Shown in pieces: positions 23,571-23,599 of a stretch of DNA of 23,599 bases; the stretch's first letter is position 1, and each line of letters begins with the position of its first letter. A program made the position numbers and the translations under genes. Under the pieces are notes generated by a model. It was given only the letters and a program-made list of their open reading frames with translations. It had not been told where the DNA came from and ran no database searches. The DNA comes from Caldilineaceae bacterium. Lineage in GTDB: Bacteria > Chloroflexota > Anaerolineae > Caldilineales > Caldilineaceae. The stretch lies in contig JAPKMW010000139.1 in assembly GCA_026645575.1 (NCBI GenBank), positions 1-23,599 of the forward strand, given 5' to 3'.

Positions 23571-23599
23571 GCTTGGATAATCTCTGGTTTGTCGCCAAG

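Overview
The window reads as a chromosomal segment of a Gram-negative-type or diderm-like environmental bacterium, most plausibly a member of the Chloroflexota (Anaerolineae/Caldilineae side). This is inference from the gene set: an S12 with the long N-terminal insertion, an excisionase-type HTH protein beside priA, an oligosaccharide/oligopeptide-type ABC operon with a 599-residue lipoprotein binder, and a YoaR/VanW/G5 wall protein. Base composition is moderately GC-rich with AT-rich intergenic regions. Nearly all intact genes lie on the minus strand; the only intact plus-strand gene is a TPR protein.

Region by region (right to left within minus-strand units). Positions 1-4302 hold the classical str operon rpsL-rpsG-fusA-tuf. 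A sigma70-like promoter lies at 4273-4302, rpsL uses a TTG start, and the gaps around fusA are long and contain inverted repeats. A strong hairpin terminator (4345-4381) separates the operon from an unrecognised lipoprotein gene (4512-5057), which has two promoter-like elements. Next come a HTH regulator (5312-6022) overlapping the end of priA (6019-8640), a proline-rich protein with four membrane segments (8662-10365), and a MobA-like nucleotidyltransferase (10446-11147). The MobA-like start and first ~20 residues look as if they were donated by a RelE/ParE toxin gene. A TPR protein (11526-12686) runs the other way.

Positions 11131-11363 and 12720-13665 form a small graveyard: a decayed antitoxin frame, a truncated AbiEii-like nucleotidyltransferase toxin and a frameshifted, truncated Rpn/PD-(D/E)XK nuclease. 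Positions 13703-19822 form a five-gene ABC uptake operon (binding lipoprotein, two permeases, two ATPases). A 26-bp perfect inverted repeat sits between the binder and the first permease, consistent with unequal expression of the two. A second, unrelated Tat-type family-1 solute-binding lipoprotein (19863-21218) stands alone.

Immediately upstream of that second binder is a 137-bp MITE-like element (21245-21381) with 27-bp terminal inverted repeats carrying outward-facing TTGACA. It is followed by a fragment resembling the C-terminus of a ParE/RelE toxin and by six exact 14-bp tandem repeats. The window ends with a membrane-anchored VanW/G5 protein (21651-23510).

I do not see a convincing undescribed multi-gene system. 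The items most worth a second look are the toxin-to-mobA fusion, the MITE-like element with a possible hybrid promoter, the 26-bp palindrome in the ABC operon, and the promoter/palindrome overlap ahead of the proline-rich membrane protein. Family assignments come from reading the proteins by eye; no database search was run.
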